Assembly: GCF_001730225.1 (NCBI RefSeq)
Contig: NZ_MIJE01000031.1
Coordinates: 1-64,000, forward strand
Length of the DNA: 64,000 nt
Direction: 5' to 3'
Source: Desulfuribacillus alkaliarsenatis
GTDB taxonomy: Bacteria > Bacillota > Bacilli > Desulfuribacillales > Desulfuribacillaceae
A program made the position numbers and the translations under genes. Shown here in pieces: positions 8,716-16,494 of the stretch. The notes under the pieces are model-generated. The model did no database searches. It saw only the letters and a list, made by a program, of their open reading frames with translations, and had not been told where the DNA came from. How positions within the stretch are numbered: position 1 is the stretch's first letter; each line of letters starts with the position of its first letter.

Positions 8716-8744
8716 ATCATAGTTTGTCTGGCCTCTTATGTCAA
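8716..8744 (-). promoter_or_regulatory. Sigma-A-type promoter of the ars operon
   Basis: On the minus strand, a perfect -35 box TTGACA (8744-8739), a 17-base spacer and a -10 box TATGAT (8721-8716). This is among the best housekeeping promoters in the window and directs transcription into arsR. Confidence 0.8.
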
Positions 8745-8802
8745 TGTATTTCTTGGAATAGATATTCATAGACAGATATTATAACGATAAATATTCTGTG
8801 TT

Positions 8803-9240
8803 CTATTTATACTTTTGGGCCGCTGCTACTGCTAAAGCATCTGCTCGGTCATTCCATTTATCACCACTATGACCCTTTACCTTATGCCAAACTACTTTAT
8901 GTTGTTCTACTTGTTCAAGCATTTCTAGCCATAAATCTTTATTTTCCACAGGCTGTTTCTTGCTATTCTTCCAACCATTTTTTTGCCAATTTATATACCA
9001 TTTTTGTTGAAAACAATTATATATGTATGCACTATCTGTATAAATATGTACCTCACATGGCTCTTTTAGCTTTGTTAGTCCCTGAATGACTGCCAACATT
9101 TCCATCCGATTATTCGTGGTGTTCGCTTCTCCACCTGAAAACTCTTTAACATGCTCCCCGTACATTAAAACTGTTCCCCAGCCTCCTGGGCCAGGATTAC
9201 CCGAGCATGCTCCATCTGTATACATAATTACCTTCTTCAA
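8803..9240 (-). CDS. rnhA: Ribonuclease HI
   Basis: RNase HI cleaves the RNA strand of RNA-DNA hybrids. The product of about 146 residues has the family's length and catalytic acidic residues: the Asp in YTDGACSGNPGPGGWG, the Glu in NNRMEMLAVIQGL, the Asp in IYTDSAY and the late Asp in WNDRADALA, with the HSGDK loop. The start is placed at a TTG at 9240, giving LKKVIMYTDGA, because GAGGGAGGG lies eight bases upstream and because the E. coli protein begins at the same point. The gene looks transcribed on its own. Confidence 0.93.
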   Translation of the reverse strand: MKKVIMYTDGACSGNPGPGGWGTVLMYGEHVKEFSGGEANTTNNRMEMLAVIQGLTKLKEPCEVHIYTDSAYIYNCFQQKWYINWQKNGWKNSKKQPVENKDLWLEMLEQVEQHKVVWHKVKGHSGDKWNDRADALAVAAAQKYK

Positions 9241-9318
9241 AATATGCCCTCCCTCTAAACGAATAAAAAGACTCAATCTTATTGCGATTAAGTCTTAATG
9301 TGTCTATGTTATTATTTA

Positions 9319-9510
9319 TTATGCCTTTTTATTAGCTTTTTTCTCTTCTGTGTCATCATCAAAGTTCGTTAAATCTTTAGTAGCACTCTTGAACTCTTTT
9401 AATGTTCTACCAGCAGCTCTCCCAAGCTCAGGTAATTTATTTGGACCAAATACGATAAGCGCAATAACTACGATTAGAATTATACCAGGTATACCAATGT
9501 TTGAAATCAT
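9319..9510 (-). CDS. tatA: TatA/TatE twin-arginine translocase subunit
   Basis: TatA forms the pore-lining part of the Tat pathway, which exports folded cofactor-containing proteins such as ArrA and the hydrogenase. The 63-residue protein begins MISNIGIPG, has one membrane helix (about residues 7-20), the hinge [14 protein letters not shown], an amphipathic helix with [12 protein letters not shown] and a charged tail. The ATG at 9510 is preferred over upstream codons because GGGGGTG precedes it. tatC is not in the window. It follows the large iron-sulphur protein gene with a 40-base gap and may be co-transcribed with it. Confidence 0.92.
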   Translation of the reverse strand: MISNIGIPGIILIVVIALIVFGPNKLPELGRAAGRTLKEFKSATKDLTNFDDDTEEKKANKKA

Positions 9511-9550
9511 TGTGTCAACACCCCCATCTATATGCTTGTATATAATTATA

Positions 9551-10744
9551 TCACAGCGAGTCAAATAATGCTCGTTTTTTCTCATCCTTTAATTCACATA
9601 GCTTACATACCCTTTGATCCAAGTTGTCTGACTCAGCCTTAAAAGCCTCCCCACAATCATCACATTTTTTAATTGCTAATTCTATTAGCGTAATTGAATC
9701 TTGATTGTGGTATGTGTTTGTATCTAAGGTCTTCAAAGAGATAGACCCCTCTGGACAGATTTGACAACGACCACAGGCGATACATTTTTGCGGGTAAAAA
9801 TACAGTGTTGCTAAATCCTCTCCATCTATCCATTCTAATGCTTCAGTCGGGCAAATACGCATACAAACATCACACTTCTTACAAGCCTCTGTTTTATTAA
9901 TCAATGCGAAATGACTTGCTGGCATTAGTTTGTTATCAGAGTGTATGCCTTTTCGCCTAATTAGCTTTAATCCTTTTTCAACGAGACGTCTCTTGTAGTC
10001 GTTTTTTTGCTTATATGATAAAAAATCTGCCTCGATTTTCTTGTCTTTTTTATCTTTTTTCTTATCCGCTTGCTCATTAGCATTATCCTTACTAGAATCA
10101 GTGTCTCTGCTAAAGCCAAGACTCTTAAACAACGATCTTCTACTAATCCCCGATACAGCTGGACTTTGTTTATCAGTAAATTTATCTGCCTCTTTCGTCA
10201 ATTTAATCGTAATAGGAATCTTTAATTCTTCGCACCAATTTTCAATAGTATCGATATGCTTATATATATCCAAGTGCTCCTTATATTTACATTGCTCACA
10301 GCTACCAATATATAGTTCTAGGACAAGCTTATCGTCACTTTCAATACCTTTTTTCTTGTTATATCTAGCTAATGTGCGGTAATAGTGCAAGAGCATTGGC
10401 AAATCAAGACTAAGATAACAGGGGATTTTAATACCCTTCTGGTATTTCGCAAATTGGTTACATGTTATATCTGCACCAGGGTATGCTGTTATCTCGTTTA
10501 TTGTTTTAGTATATGGTTTAGGTGCATAGTCTATTGTTAGATTAGGACATGCTGACACACAGGCCGTGCAGTCAATACATAGTGACTCCTTAAGACTTAA
10601 TTCCTTATCGTTCATCTTAAGCGCAGTCACAGGACAAACAAGCACACACTTTTCACATGTTTTTCTTGTGCTTTTGTTATTAAGGCATTGAGAATGATCG
10701 ATTTCTATTACAGGTAAATCTAGCCATTCCCGTATATGTTTCAT
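9551..10744 (-). CDS. NapF-like multi-cluster ferredoxin protein with internal Tat-like motif
   Basis: The protein is about 397 residues long and built in blocks: an N-terminal double [4Fe-4S] ferredoxin ([25 protein letters not shown]), a middle domain with a CEQCKYKEH motif, an internal twin-arginine-like sequence ([11 protein letters not shown]), a Lys-rich linker, a second ferredoxin pair ([28 protein letters not shown]) and a C-terminal zinc-ribbon-like CDDCG/CKLC. The twin-arginine box next to a ferredoxin recalls NapF, a cytoplasmic protein that acts on a Tat-exported molybdoenzyme. The last cluster motif is one residue short (CxxCxxCxxC). The ATG at 10744 with AAAGGA upstream is preferred. 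It lies between a regulator gene and tatA, and has a paralogue in the arr locus. Confidence 0.8.
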   Translation of the reverse strand: MKHIREWLDLPVIEIDHSQCLNNKSTRKTCEKCVLVCPVTALKMNDKELSLKESLCIDCTACVSACPNLTIDYAPKPYTKTINEITAYPGADITCNQFAKYQKGIKIPCYLSLDLPMLLHYYRTLARYNKKKGIESDDKLVLELYIGSCEQCKYKEHLDIYKHIDTIENWCEELKIPITIKLTKEADKFTDKQSPAVSGISRRSLFKSLGFSRDTDSSKDNANEQADKKKDKKDKKIEADFLSYKQKNDYKRRLVEKGLKLIRRKGIHSDNKLMPASHFALINKTEACKKCDVCMRICPTEALEWIDGEDLATLYFYPQKCIACGRCQICPEGSISLKTLDTNTYHNQDSITLIELAIKKCDDCGEAFKAESDNLDQRVCKLCELKDEKKRALFDSL

Positions 10745-10757
10745 ATTGGCATCCTTT

Positions 10758-11414
10758 CTATTGGTCACCTGATTTAATTATCTCGTTATTTAGAGCATAT
10801 TTCACTAAATCAGAACGCTTTTTTGTTTTCATCTTTTCCATAATATGAGCTTTGTGGGTTTCAACAGTTTTAACACTAAGAAATAGCTTGTTAGCTATTT
10901 CCTGATGGGTATAGCCTAATGCTACGTAGCGTAAAACCTCCTGCTCTCTAGTAGTTAATTGAGCTTCTACAAGCTTTTCTGTACCCTTAGTACGTTTACG
11001 AACTTGCTGGGCTATATTTTCCTTTAACCCTTTATATAGTACAAACTCTCCATTATATACAGCTCGTATTGCATTTAATAGCTCCTGATCAGCAGCACTT
11101 TTTAAAATATAGCCAGCAGCACCTATTTGTAATACTCTTCCAACATATTCAGGCTCGTCATGCATCGTTAGAAATAGGATCTTTAAATGACCATTTTCAG
11201 CTATTAATTCCTCTGCAAGCTTCATACCATTCATGTCTGGTAGGTTGATATCTAGGAGAACAATTTCTGGCTCTAAATTCTCAATCTTCTTTCTAGCCTC
11301 TGAACTACAGCCAGCCTCTCCGACTACTTCCATATCAGTTTGAGCATTTAATAGCATTACAAGCCCACTACGTAATACTGTATGGTCGTCAACCACAAGA
11401 ATTTTAATAGCCAA
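10758..11414 (-). CDS. NarL/LuxR-family response regulator
   Basis: The 218-residue protein has a receiver domain (acidic pair DD near residues 8-9, phosphoacceptor Asp in VLLDINLPDMNG, conserved Lys in YILKSAAD) and a C-terminal LuxR-type helix-turn-helix (LTTREQEVLRYVALGYTHQEIANKL). It starts with TTG directly after the kinase stop codon, with AAGGAGATG upstream inside the kinase gene, so the pair is translationally coupled. It should be phosphorylated by the kinase encoded just upstream. Targets are unknown; respiratory oxyanion reduction genes are a reasonable guess from the neighbours. Confidence 0.92.
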   Translation of the reverse strand: MAIKILVVDDHTVLRSGLVMLLNAQTDMEVVGEAGCSSEARKKIENLEPEIVLLDINLPDMNGMKLAEELIAENGHLKILFLTMHDEPEYVGRVLQIGAAGYILKSAADQELLNAIRAVYNGEFVLYKGLKENIAQQVRKRTKGTEKLVEAQLTTREQEVLRYVALGYTHQEIANKLFLSVKTVETHKAHIMEKMKTKKRSDLVKYALNNEIIKSGDQ

Positions 11415-12893
11415 TTAACTCATCTCCTTACCTTCGTATATAATCGGAATTGTAACATAAATAGTTGTACCTACTCCCACATTAGACTCTATTTCATAGG
11501 TACCATCTAATAATTCGGCCCGCTCTTTCATTCCGTATATACCCAATTGCTTTTCGCTAGCCTTGCTATTTAACACGGTCTGCGAATCGAATCCCACACC
11601 GTCATCTTCAATTATCATCTGTAATGACTTCTGACGGAAGTTTAATATTACACTAACGTTTTCCGCTTTTGCATATTTATATATATTAGTTAATGCTTCC
11701 TGTAAGATCCGATAAACAGCTATCTCAATTTCTGATGTAATCCTTTGTTCGCTTGTTTCCCCGTGTACCACTAAGTCTATATCTATTCCAAGTACTTCAC
11801 GATAATCAATTATGACTCGTTCTATTGCCGAGATAAGACCCATATCATCTAAGACGCTAGGACGTAGTTGCTGAGATAAACGCTTAACCTCATTGATTGT
11901 CTTTGAAATTACCTGTCGCATGTTCTCAATATTAGTATCAAATTCTTCTGATGTTCCACTATCTTTAATATGTCGCAAATGTAGCATCAATGAGCTTAGG
12001 AGCTGTCCAGTTTCGTCATGAAGCTCCCTACTAATCCGTTTACGTTCAAGCTCCTGTGCAGTAATTACTTTTTTCAAAAGAGTTTTACGTACCTGTTCTT
12101 TTTTCTCTAACTCTAATAACAGGGACATATTTTCAACCTCTTTTACTTCAAGGATTTCACCCATTTCGTTAAAAGCATTTCCTAGCTTTCCTACGTCATC
12201 ATTAGTGGTAACATCTACTCGATGGTCATAATCACCACTTGAGAAGCGCTTTGTAGCATCTACTAGGTTCGTAATTGGTCTAGAAATTACATATGCTAAT
12301 ATATAAGCGGCCAATATACCTACTAATATCATGGCTAGAGTTGTTTGCATTATTGTTCTGGTAACTATATTAATTGACTCATAAACTGCAGATTCATCAA
12401 ATCCTATGCGTACAAATCCAGCCTTACCATCAATGATTGGAGCAGCAAAATCATGAATAATATTAGACTCTACATCAAGTAAAGCCTTTTGTACTTGAGT
12501 CGAAACATATGGATAGTGTACGTCTTTTAAATCAGTAGGAAACCCCCGTAAAAATGTATGGACAACTACTTCATTGTTACTGTTAACAATAAACGCATAT
12601 CTTACACTTTCGGTATTTTCAATTGTATGTCGTAATAACTGGTGTAATTCGAAAACATTGTTAGTTAATACTAAGTCAGCACTACGTGCCGCAAGATTCA
12701 TCGATATAGTGTTACCTTGCTTGTCTAGTTCTTCAAGCATTGTGTTATAGACAATATTTCTCATTTCAAACGTAACGCCTAGGCCAAATAATACAATGAA
12801 TCCAACTGTAATTCCTAAAATTTTCATATGCAAGCTAAGATTAGTCAGAAAACCTGAAACTCTAATCAGGTATTTATTCCACATCGTAATCAA
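11415..12893 (-). CDS. NarX/LiaS-type sensor histidine kinase
   Basis: The 492-residue membrane kinase has a first membrane helix at about residues 25-45, an extracytoplasmic sensor region of about 130 residues, a second helix near 180-200, a HAMP domain, a coiled coil, a HisKA_3 dimerisation helix with the phospho-histidine in RISRELHDETGQ, and a HATPase domain with EALTNIYKYAKA and the glycine boxes DDGVGF and GIYGMKERA. It overlaps the end of the upstream binding-protein gene by 20 bases. A TTG at 12893 or an ATG at 12884 could be the start. It probably reads the state of the PhnD-like protein encoded before it, as AioS does with AioX. Confidence 0.92.
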   Translation of the reverse strand: MITMWNKYLIRVSGFLTNLSLHMKILGITVGFIVLFGLGVTFEMRNIVYNTMLEELDKQGNTISMNLAARSADLVLTNNVFELHQLLRHTIENTESVRYAFIVNSNNEVVVHTFLRGFPTDLKDVHYPYVSTQVQKALLDVESNIIHDFAAPIIDGKAGFVRIGFDESAVYESINIVTRTIMQTTLAMILVGILAAYILAYVISRPITNLVDATKRFSSGDYDHRVDVTTNDDVGKLGNAFNEMGEILEVKEVENMSLLLELEKKEQVRKTLLKKVITAQELERKRISRELHDETGQLLSSLMLHLRHIKDSGTSEEFDTNIENMRQVISKTINEVKRLSQQLRPSVLDDMGLISAIERVIIDYREVLGIDIDLVVHGETSEQRITSEIEIAVYRILQEALTNIYKYAKAENVSVILNFRQKSLQMIIEDDGVGFDSQTVLNSKASEKQLGIYGMKERAELLDGTYEIESNVGVGTTIYVTIPIIYEGKEMS

Positions 12894-13824
12894 CCTGGAC
12901 GGTATCTATTAAATTGCGTATATAATTGTAGGCAGAATTATCTGCCTGTACAAATTTATCGAACATCAATGCGTCTAGTGCATTACGTCCATCTACACTA
13001 TTATGCATTTCCAGAAGAATTTCTAGTATTAAGTTAAACTCTTCCTCCGTAGCGTCAGGACCAATGACTGCTGGGGGATTTCCAACAGAAGGCGATTCGT
13101 GAATTATTCTTAGGTCGTCAGTTATATTCGGGTATAAAAACGCTGTATAATCGAAAACAATACTATCAATACATGCAGCATCTACTAAACCGTCATACAC
13201 TGCACGTAATGAATTGTCATGACTATAAGTATAGATAATGCTCGAAAACATATCTTCAGGAGTTCTATCAATCCTTGCTAGCTCACCAATCATAGCTGCA
13301 CGGCCAGAGAAAGACATAGGGTCAGTAAATGCAAAGCGTTTACCCTCTATATCTTCCAATCCATACATGTCAGATTCTTCACGTACTATAGTTATCGAGC
13401 GATAATGTGTATATCCATTAACCTGTGGTATAGCCAATAACTGAGCACCGAATTTTCTCTCAGCTTCAACGTATGATAGAGTGCAGATAAACCCTAAATC
13501 TATAACTCCAGATTCAAGTAAATCATTTACCTCCTGATAGGTGCGCCTTTGAATTAATTCCACTCTTTTTCCTAACTTATTCTCTAGATACATTAACAAA
13601 GGGCGATAGCCTTTTACCGTCTCAACAGGCGAAATTACCGAAGAAACTGCAACACGGAAGATGTCAGGATTATTAGTAGAGTTATCTATAACTTCTCTGT
13701 CATCTAAACTAATTGGTATTGCCTCTGTCGTATCAAAGCTTACACTGTTCATAAAAAGTACTCCAAACAGTAAACAGACAGCTAGAACCCACATAACGAC
13801 AACTAAATTAATATTTTTTTTCAT
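12874..13824 (-). CDS. PhnD-like oxyanion-binding sensor protein (AioX/ArrX type)
   Basis: The protein of about 316 residues begins with an uncleaved-looking membrane anchor (MKKNINLVVVMWVLAVCLLFG) and continues as a periplasmic binding fold of the phosphonate-binding PhnD class (FRVAVSSVISPVETVKGYRPLLMYLE, then KRFAFTDPMSFSGRAAMIGEL). Such proteins encoded beside a kinase and regulator serve as sensors, as AioX does for arsenite. The ATG at 13824 follows AAAGGG at eight bases. There is no transporter gene nearby, which supports sensing over uptake. The ligand cannot be read from sequence; arsenate, antimonate, phosphate and sulphur oxyanions are candidates. Confidence 0.85.
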   Translation of the reverse strand: MKKNINLVVVMWVLAVCLLFGVLFMNSVSFDTTEAIPISLDDREVIDNSTNNPDIFRVAVSSVISPVETVKGYRPLLMYLENKLGKRVELIQRRTYQEVNDLLESGVIDLGFICTLSYVEAERKFGAQLLAIPQVNGYTHYRSITIVREESDMYGLEDIEGKRFAFTDPMSFSGRAAMIGELARIDRTPEDMFSSIIYTYSHDNSLRAVYDGLVDAACIDSIVFDYTAFLYPNITDDLRIIHESPSVGNPPAVIGPDATEEEFNLILEILLEMHNSVDGRNALDALMFDKFVQADNSAYNYIRNLIDTVQVDYDVE

Positions 13825-13987
13825 AGCCTCTGCCCTTTCTGTGTTTTTTCTATATAAAATCACAGTTATTCAATATGGGATAATTACTAATAGAATAATA
13901 ACTTTTCCAATAACAATATTGTACAGTATTTAGATCTATAATTAAAGATTAGAACATGAATATATTTTGAATTAATGTGAATAACAC

Positions 13988-14018
13988 AAAAAAGACTCCC
14001 TCTATAAAATCGGAAGCC
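13988..14018 (-). terminator. Terminator of the Spx-like gene
   Basis: Minus-strand hairpin GGCTTCC/GGGAGTC (seven pairs including two G-U) with an 11-base loop, followed by six T residues. Confidence 0.6.
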
Positions 14019-14076
14019 TTACATATAATCTTAATTTAAGTTCAACATAACCTTTGCGAATCATACTTATGTAATT

Positions 14077-14454
14077 TTAACCAGTTTTCCGCCCTTTTTG
14101 ATGCTTCGCAATTAACTGAAGCATGTCCACATTGTATCCAACAGTTACATATGTGCCATCAGTTACTATAGGTCGTCTTAGTAGCTTAGGTTCACTAGAT
14201 AAAAGCTTTAATAATTCACTAAACTTCATGTCTAAATGATTAATACCTAGCTGACGGTAGCGATTGCTGCGTACAGACACTAAGCTATCTATACCTTCCT
14301 CAGATATAACGCTTAGCTTCATTAACTCCTCAGGTGTTGGGGGATTCTTAAAAATATGTCGTTCTTCAAAGGAAACCCCATTCTCTAAAAACCATGCTTT
14401 CACTCTGCGACATGACGTGCAACTTGGATAAGTATAGAATACTACCTTGCTCAT
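14077..14454 (-). CDS. Spx/MgsR-family regulator (ArsC-like fold)
   Basis: The 125-residue protein belongs to the ArsC/Spx superfamily. It has the CxxC redox switch in YPSCTSCRRVKAWF and the LLRRPIVTDGTYVTVGYN segment found in Spx and MgsR, which bind RNA polymerase and respond to thiol stress. Glutaredoxin-linked ArsC enzymes have a single catalytic cysteine here, so I do not call this an arsenate reductase even though arsenic genes are near. The ATG at 14454 follows GGAGGG. It is transcribed away from an HTH regulator gene, and its promoter is overlapped by a palindrome. Confidence 0.88.
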   Translation of the reverse strand: MSKVVFYTYPSCTSCRRVKAWFLENGVSFEERHIFKNPPTPEELMKLSVISEEGIDSLVSVRSNRYRQLGINHLDMKFSELLKLLSSEPKLLRRPIVTDGTYVTVGYNVDMLQLIAKHQKGRKTG

Positions 14455-14505
14455 TTGATATCCCTCCATATTTGCATTTAATTGCTTTACCTTTAAGTTA
14501 GTTAT

Positions 14506-14541
14506 ATAATATTATAACAATAACACTATGTCAATAGTGTT
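14506..14541 (-). promoter_or_regulatory. Promoter of the Spx-like gene overlapped by a 20-base palindrome
   Basis: On the minus strand, -35 TTGACA (14534-14529), a 17-base spacer and -10 TATTAT (14511-14506). The -35 box lies inside the inverted repeat AACACTAT-GTCA-ATAGTGTT (14522-14541, perfect eight-base arms), so a bound repressor would block polymerase. The divergent HTH gene is the natural candidate for that repressor. Confidence 0.7.
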
Positions 14542-14623
14542 TATGGTAAAAACGTTAAAAAATTTGATTTTTTTAATGATTTTGGGTAATATCTTTGATG
14601 AGTTCAAACATGGAGGTCAAGAT

Positions 14624-15346
14624 ATGAACGAAAAAATGTTCAAAATAGCTGGGGTCTTATCAGACTTAACGCGCTATTCTATATATAATTATGTAGCTAC
14701 TGAATATAATGGCGTATCCGTAGCAGACGTCGCTAACGAATTCTCGATTCACCCAAACGTGGCACGCTTGCATTTAACTAAGCTTGAAAATGTAGAACTT
14801 ATTTATTCAGAATTTGATAAACAAAATAACAAAAGTGGTAGACCGAGTAAGCGCTATAAAGTTAGCTCAGAAGCAGTGTCCTTTCACCTACCACATCGAG
14901 ATTACTCGCTTTTAACAACATTAGCTTTAAATGCTATCGATGCTTTAGGTAAGATAGGCTTAGATGAATTTAGTAACCAAGCTTATAAATACGGTAAGGA
15001 TTTTGGGTTAGCTAGTCGTACACAGCACCAGATATCTAATAGCTCTTCTAGCAAGGATATAGCAGCAGCAATCAGGAACACCCTCGTCACCCTTGGTCTA
15101 AATCCACACGTTGAATTAGTTGATGATGAGAAATTAGTATTTGAAGTCAGAAATTGCACCTTTATTGAGAGCATGAAGAAAAACCCTGGCGCGCTGTGTC
15201 ATGCTCACCAGAGTCTCTTAAAGGGTATTATTGATGCATATTTTGCTCAATCTTATTTTAAAGTATTAAATAACAGACACAACAATGACGGACATAAATG
15301 CTGTAATTATAGTGTGCAAATCATTGCCACAGAATATTACATTTAA
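14624..15346 (+). CDS. COG2345-like HTH transcriptional regulator with cysteine-rich C-terminus
   Basis: The protein (about 240 residues) starts at an ATG at 14624 with GGAGGT six bases upstream. Residues 1-80 form a winged helix (RYSIYNYVATEYNGVSVADVANEFSIHPNVARLHLTKLE, then a GRPSKRYKVS wing). The C-terminal half carries the pattern of the SufR-like/COG2345 group: NCTFIES, then ALCHAHQSLLKGI, then HKCCNYSVQI. In SufR such cysteines hold an iron-sulphur cluster, so this regulator may sense iron-sulphur status, redox or metalloid. It faces the Spx-like gene across the shared palindrome and ends two bases from the convergent CDF gene. Confidence 0.82.
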   Translation: MNEKMFKIAGVLSDLTRYSIYNYVATEYNGVSVADVANEFSIHPNVARLHLTKLENVELIYSEFDKQNNKSGRPSKRYKVSSEAVSFHLPHRDYSLLTTLALNAIDALGKIGLDEFSNQAYKYGKDFGLASRTQHQISNSSSSKDIAAAIRNTLVTLGLNPHVELVDDEKLVFEVRNCTFIESMKKNPGALCHAHQSLLKGIIDAYFAQSYFKVLNNRHNNDGHKCCNYSVQIIATEYYI

Positions 15347-15348
15347 CA

Positions 15349-16293
15349 TTAATCTTTTTGAACATTTAATTCCTTCTCACAAACCTTACAGGAAGCACGA
15401 TCTTCCTTGTATATACATGGGTTAACATGAATCAAAACGTCTTCAATCTCTTTATGCTGTTCAAGAATCAAACGTTTTGCTTTACCAGCTAAGCTGTGAC
15501 CTTGTTCCACAGTCTCGTCCTTATTCACACAGATTTTCATATCGATATATATTTTGGGTCCATGGTGTCTTCCTTTTATTTCATGAACACTATGGATTCC
15601 TTTGATTCCTAGGGTAATATTCGCTATGTCTTCGATCAACTCTGGATTTGGAGCTTCATCCATTAAATCCTTGATTGCCGACCAATAAATTTCTAACGCT
15701 GCTCGACCAATCATCAACGCTACAACTACTCCAGCTATTGGATCTAAGATAGGAAAACCTAGTAACGCACCACCAATACCAATGAAAGCTGCAATTGAAG
15801 AGAGGGCATCAGTTCGGTGATGCCATGCGTCAGCCTTTACGGCGGCGCTGTTTATTTTGTTCGCTATTCTGACGGTATATTGATACATAGCTTCCTTAAC
15901 AATAACAGAAATTAATGCTGCCCATAATGCAATACTGGCCGGAATCTCTATAACTGGTTGGATGATTGCCTGATATGCAGAGTATCCAATCCCCACTGCG
16001 GTTATTAATAGAATAACAGCTACAATCTTAGCAACTACAGACTCAGCTTTTGCATGTCCGTAATGATGGTTCTCATCAGGTGGTAATTGCGAGTACTTTA
16101 ATCCACCGAGAACAATAAGTGATCCAAGTACATCTGATAGTGAATGGAAAGCGTCAGCAACCATTGCCAAACTACCAGAAACCACTCCCACAATACCTTT
16201 AAATATTGTCAATAATACATTACCTATAATTCCTATATAAGTTGCTTTCTTACCTAAACTATACCTTTCTTCTGTTTCCAATTGTTTCACCAC
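15349..16293 (-). CDS. Cation diffusion facilitator (CDF) metal efflux transporter
   Basis: The 314-residue protein has six membrane segments and the CDF metal site: SLAMVADAFHSLSDVLGS in helix 2 (Asp and His/Asp ligands) and AVKADAWHHRTDALSS in helix 5. A cytoplasmic C-terminal domain follows, containing IHSVHEIKGRHHG and ending in a cysteine-rich tail (CIYKEDRASCKVCEKE), which is uncommon and may bind metal. The likely substrate is Zn, Fe, Mn or Cd and cannot be settled here. The start is GTG with a weak ribosome binding site. Confidence 0.9.
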   Translation of the reverse strand: MVKQLETEERYSLGKKATYIGIIGNVLLTIFKGIVGVVSGSLAMVADAFHSLSDVLGSLIVLGGLKYSQLPPDENHHYGHAKAESVVAKIVAVILLITAVGIGYSAYQAIIQPVIEIPASIALWAALISVIVKEAMYQYTVRIANKINSAAVKADAWHHRTDALSSIAAFIGIGGALLGFPILDPIAGVVVALMIGRAALEIYWSAIKDLMDEAPNPELIEDIANITLGIKGIHSVHEIKGRHHGPKIYIDMKICVNKDETVEQGHSLAGKAKRLILEQHKEIEDVLIHVNPCIYKEDRASCKVCEKELNVQKD

Positions 16294-16398
16294 GATCCGA
16301 TAAATTTACATAATTGCATAATGTCATATTAAAGAGAAAAAATAAGAGTAGCTTCTTAACACCTAATTATAGCTTTTTAATATTAAAGGAGGTCAATT

Positions 16399-16494
16399 AT
16401 GTTACCAAAGCCACGAATCGGCTGGACAGCCTGGGGCATCTGGCATGTCATTCTAATACCTACTCTATTTTACATAGGGTATATCTATTTTTAG
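16399..16494 (+). CDS. 31-residue single-helix membrane protein, copy A
   Basis: A short gene with a near-perfect ribosome binding site (AAAGGAGGTC, eight bases before ATG). The product begins MLPKPRIGWTAW and continues as one membrane helix. It shares 12 of 27 aligned residues with the 39-residue protein at 18206-18325: the pattern P-x-IGW-x2-W-x-I-x-H-x-I-x-IP and a later IG. Its last 30 bases overlap the end of the convergent methyltransferase gene. The function is unknown; size and conservation suggest an accessory subunit of a membrane complex. Confidence 0.7.
   Translation: MLPKPRIGWTAWGIWHVILIPTLFYIGYIYF

Noticed and set aside
14077-14454. ArsC arsenate reductase
   Set aside because: The fold is the same superfamily, but the CxxC pair and the LLRRPIV/GYN segment match Spx/MgsR, and single-cysteine ArsC enzymes lack the pair.
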